From an uncultured Candidatus Saccharibacteria bacterium (GTDB taxonomy: Bacteria; Patescibacteria; Saccharimonadia; Saccharimonadales; UBA6022), in NCBI GenBank assembly GCA_946479665.1, contig CAMLGO010000027.1, positions 1-9,143 on the forward strand: DNA of 9,143 nucleotides. Direction: 5' to 3'. The position numbers were made by a program, and so were the translations under genes. Positions 7,494 through 9,143 of this stretch are shown here, piece by piece. How positions within the stretch are numbered: the stretch's first letter is position 1; each line of letters begins with the position of its first letter. The notes under the pieces were generated by a model. The model saw only the letters and a program-made list of their open reading frames with translations, was not told the DNA's origin and made no database searches.

Positions 7494-8173
7494 ACTCTGT
7501 TCTCGTTGCCGTCGTGCTGTGTGGATGAATTGGTATTGCTTTTTTGGCCATTTTCTGCTAAATTTGTAGATGAATCACCATGTCTTGGCTTGCCTAAGGT
7601 TTCGACCGACCGCACATTCCGAGACGATTGCCGGCTCTGCCTAAGGTTTCGACCGACCGCACGAGCCGGTTTCTTGTTTTTGTGGTATTCGAGCTTACTT
7701 TGTAGTGGTTCCAGGCTGGTAATGTAATGGCGGTAGCCACTCAGCAGCTTGGAATAGCGACGGTTTGGTGTAATAATGCGCAGTAGCTTGCCGGATTCAT
7801 CTAGGTATTCTGCAAGACAGTAAAAGTCGCCGTCGCCGCTGACGATAATGGCTTTATCGTAGTCATCATATAACTTGGCGGACGCATACAACACAAGTTC
7901 GGCATCTACGTTGCCCTTCATGGTCTTTTTGCCGTTTTCGTAGTAAGCGACGGTTGGCTTGAATACAAGCGTATAGCCCGCCTGTTGCAGCGCTGTGTAA
8001 AGGTCTTGGTTGCCGTCGGTCTTGCCAATAAACAGATACGCTTCGGTGACGTTATATTTATTCTTAAGGTACAGGCGAAACTTCTTGTAGTCCAAATCCC
8101 ATCCAAGCTGATGTACGCCAAGATGAAGGTTTTGACTATCGATAAATGCGTAGTTTGCCTGCTTGTTTTTCAT
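7490..8173 (-). CDS. NYN/LabA-type (DUF88) predicted RNase with a disordered tail
   Basis: A 227-aa protein. Residues 5-150 are a NYN (PIN-like) domain: AFIDSQNL (D12, N15), KGNVDAELVL (D90) and IIVSGDGDF (D114, D116). These four acidic positions form the metal site of the family, so it is likely an active metal-dependent RNase, cytosolic; its substrate cannot be read from sequence. The remaining 160-227 is low complexity: first basic (KNKKPAR..GRN..RQSRQ), then rich in N, S, T, Q and G, consistent with an unstructured nucleic-acid-binding or linker tail. Two copies of a 25-bp direct repeat lie in this tail and are read in different frames. The ATG follows the hsdM stop after one base (TAA-C-ATG). 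GGGG lies 10 nt upstream and AAGGAG 16 nt upstream, neither well spaced. The position between hsdM and the ATPase gene suggests co-expression with the RM enzyme. Confidence 0.88.
   Translation of the reverse strand: MKNKQANYAFIDSQNLHLGVHQLGWDLDYKKFRLYLKNKYNVTEAYLFIGKTDGNQDLYTALQQAGYTLVFKPTVAYYENGKKTMKGNVDAELVLYASAKLYDDYDKAIIVSGDGDFYCLAEYLDESGKLLRIITPNRRYSKLLSGYRHYITSLEPLQSKLEYHKNKKPARAVGRNLRQSRQSSRNVRSVETLGKPRHGDSSTNLAENGQKSNTNSSTQHDGNENRV
7591..7615 (-). repeat. 25-bp direct repeat, copy nearer the ATPase gene
   Basis: This stretch (plus strand begins TGCCTAAGGTTTCGACC) is identical over all 25 bases to 7638-7662. The repeat period is 47 bp and 22 bp separate the copies. It encodes V187 to about G194 (VRSVETLG) of the NYN protein, one of two reading frames used for the same DNA. 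Confidence 0.9.
7631..7669. repeat. 7-bp inverted repeat flanking one direct-repeat copy
   Basis: CCGGCTC (7631-7637) and GAGCCGG (7663-7669) are perfect inverse complements lying directly against the ends of the 7638-7662 copy, with the 25-bp repeat as loop. The other repeat copy has no such flanks. The stem is short and its loop long, so it may be incidental. Confidence 0.5.
7638..7662 (-). repeat. 25-bp direct repeat, copy nearer the NYN domain
   Basis: Exact match to 7591-7615. Here the repeat is read in another frame as about R171-Q179 (RAVGRNLRQ). Because the period is 47 (47 = 3x15+2), gain or loss of one unit would shift the frame of the NYN tail. Confidence 0.9.
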
Positions 8174-8174
8174 G

Positions 8175-9143
8175 TTATTTAATCCCCAGCTCCTTGAGGT
8201 AATGCTTCATTTGCTGCTCTAGTTTTTCGAGCTGTGGGTTGAGCTCTTCGATGGCCTTTATAGTAGCGGAGATGTCGACCTCCTCTTCTTCCTCGAAAGT
8301 GTCGACGTAGCGCGTGATGTTGAGGTTGTAGTCGTTCTCTTTTATTTCGGCCGGCGTTGCTACGTGGGCAAACTTTTCAACGTCTTTTCGTGCGGTGAAC
8401 GCGTCAAAGATTTTATTGGCATTTTCTTCGGTGAGAGTATTTTGTGCCTTGCCTAGCTTAAACTGCTTAGAAGCCTCGATGAATAAAATATTCTTTTCGT
8501 TGTGGCGTACACCACCCTTTTCGCGTGCGCGGTCGATGACCAAAATAGCGACGGGGATGCCTGTTGTTTGAAAGAGCCCGGGTGCAAGGCCAATAACGGC
8601 ATCGATGATGTTTTCATCGATGAGTTGCTGGCGAATTTTACCCTCGGCGCCACCGCGAAACAGGACGCCGTGTGGCACAATAACTGCCATGCGGCCGGTT
8701 TGTGGTTTGAGGGTTTCAACCATGTGGGTGATAAACGCGTAGTCGCCCTTGTCTTTTGGCGGAATGCCGCGCCAAAATCGCCTGTAAGGATCAGCATCGG
8801 CGTTTTCGGCACCCCATTTTTTAAGGCTAAATGGCGGGTTGGCAACACATACGTCGAACTTCATAAGACCGTCGTTTTCGACGAGTAGTGGATTGTTAAG
8901 TGTGTCACCCCACTCCAGATGTGCTGTATCCATGCCGTGGAGGAACATGTTCATGCGAGCTAGTTGGTAGGTACTGCCGGTTGCCTCTTGGCCGTAGAGC
9001 GCAAAGTTGTCACTGCCCTGCTTTTTGACTTCCTCACCAGCGAGTAGCAAGAGGCCACCCGATCCGGTCGCAGGGTCCGCAATGCGGTCACCGGGTTTTG
9101 GTCGTGCGAGGCGGGCGACAAGCTGAGCGACTGAGATCGGAAG
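8175..9143 (-). CDS. hsdM: Type I restriction-modification methyltransferase subunit (HsdM), 3' part
   Basis: The frame stays open to the right edge and gives about 322 C-terminal residues; HsdM is normally around 480-530, so roughly the N-terminal third is missing. The SAM-binding motif I is DPATGSGG (visible residues 23-30) and the catalytic N6-adenine motif IV is VANPPFSL (NPPF at 102-105). Downstream are GRMAVIVPHGVLFRGG, LAPGLFQTTGIPVAILVID and the C-terminal YNLNITRYVDTFEEEEEVD typical of HsdM. A final helical segment (IEELNPQLEKLEQQMKHYL) is expected to pack on the HsdS helices. The protein methylates adenine in the HsdS target, protecting host DNA. A TTG at 9050 is not the true start, because motif I lies upstream of it. 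The first three or four visible codons may be adapter rather than genome. Confidence 0.96.
   Translation of the reverse strand, partial: LPISVAQLVARLARPKPGDRIADPATGSGGLLLLAGEEVKKQGSDNFALYGQEATGSTYQLARMNMFLHGMDTAHLEWGDTLNNPLLVENDGLMKFDVCVANPPFSLKKWGAENADADPYRRFWRGIPPKDKGDYAFITHMVETLKPQTGRMAVIVPHGVLFRGGAEGKIRQQLIDENIIDAVIGLAPGLFQTTGIPVAILVIDRAREKGGVRHNEKNILFIEASKQFKLGKAQNTLTEENANKIFDAFTARKDVEKFAHVATPAEIKENDYNLNITRYVDTFEEEEEVDISATIKAIEELNPQLEKLEQQMKHYLKELGIK
9134..9143. other. Probable Illumina adapter residue at contig end
   Basis: The final ten bases are AGATCGGAAG, identical to the first ten bases of the standard TruSeq read-through adapter and in the expected orientation for a 3' contig end. 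In the hsdM frame they would encode L-P-I plus part of S, where HsdM proteins usually carry a Thr-Pro pair; the Leu is unexpected. The Pro could still be genuine, so this is probable, not certain. Confidence 0.7.

Noticed and set aside
7591..7662. CRISPR-like repeat-spacer-repeat
   Set aside because: There are only two repeats, they sit inside a coding gene, the spacer is 22 bp and no cas genes are present.
5565..8173. Gabija system
   Set aside because: The ATPase-TOPRIM protein resembles GajA in layout, but the neighbour is a NYN protein, not a UvrD-like GajB helicase, and no GajB is seen in the window.
9048..9050. TTG as start of the methyltransferase gene
   Set aside because: SAM motif I (DPATGSGG) is in frame upstream and the frame is open to the edge, so the gene is truncated by the window, not started there.
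1..9143. Recoded or non-standard genetic code
   Set aside because: TGA, TAG and TAA all end genes at sensible places and the long frames contain no internal TGA.
1..9143. tRNA, rRNA, transposase, phage integrase or Rho-independent terminator
   Set aside because: None was recognised; the genes are packed with at most a few tens of bases between them, leaving no room for such elements.

Overview
The window is one continuous minus-strand gene cluster, open at both ends. It encodes a Type I restriction-modification (RM) locus with two extra genes placed inside it and two accessory genes behind it. Every gene reads right to left and no gene-free stretch exceeds 50 bases. In transcription order the genes are hsdM (3' part, running off the right end), a NYN/LabA-type predicted RNase, an AAA ATPase fused to a TOPRIM nuclease domain, hsdS, hsdR, a YgjP/SprT-like zinc metallopeptidase, and a DUF4268-type PD-(D/E)XK protein (5' part, running off the left end).

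The layout points to one polycistronic unit. hsdM and the NYN gene are 1 nt apart. The next three junctions (NYN/ATPase, ATPase/hsdS, hsdS/hsdR) are all 4-nt ATGA overlaps. hsdR and the peptidase gene are 5 nt apart, and the DUF4268 gene begins 46 nt after the peptidase stop, or overlaps it if an upstream ATG is used. The operon promoter is not visible and would lie right of the window. The only plausible internal promoter is a TATAAT box just upstream of the DUF4268 start.

Functionally, HsdM and HsdS would form the sequence-specific adenine methyltransferase, and HsdR would add the ATP-driven translocase/nuclease. The NYN protein and the OLD/PARIS-like ATPase-TOPRIM protein are translationally coupled to hsdS and hsdR. 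They look like an embedded second defence layer, comparable in position to the PrrC, RloC and Rlo genes known from other hsd loci. The peptidase and the DUF4268 nuclease-fold protein are recurrent neighbours of hsd genes whose role is not established. The combined system is an inference from layout and motifs.

The organism is a bacterium using a standard-type code: TAA, TAG and TGA all act as stops, with no in-frame TGA in the long genes. Base composition looks mid-40s % GC by eye. Tight packing and weak Shine-Dalgarno sequences at several genes would suit a compact genome such as Saccharibacteria/Patescibacteria, but no marker gene is present and this is only a guess. The last ten bases match the start of the common Illumina adapter, so the right edge is probably a contig end with adapter residue.
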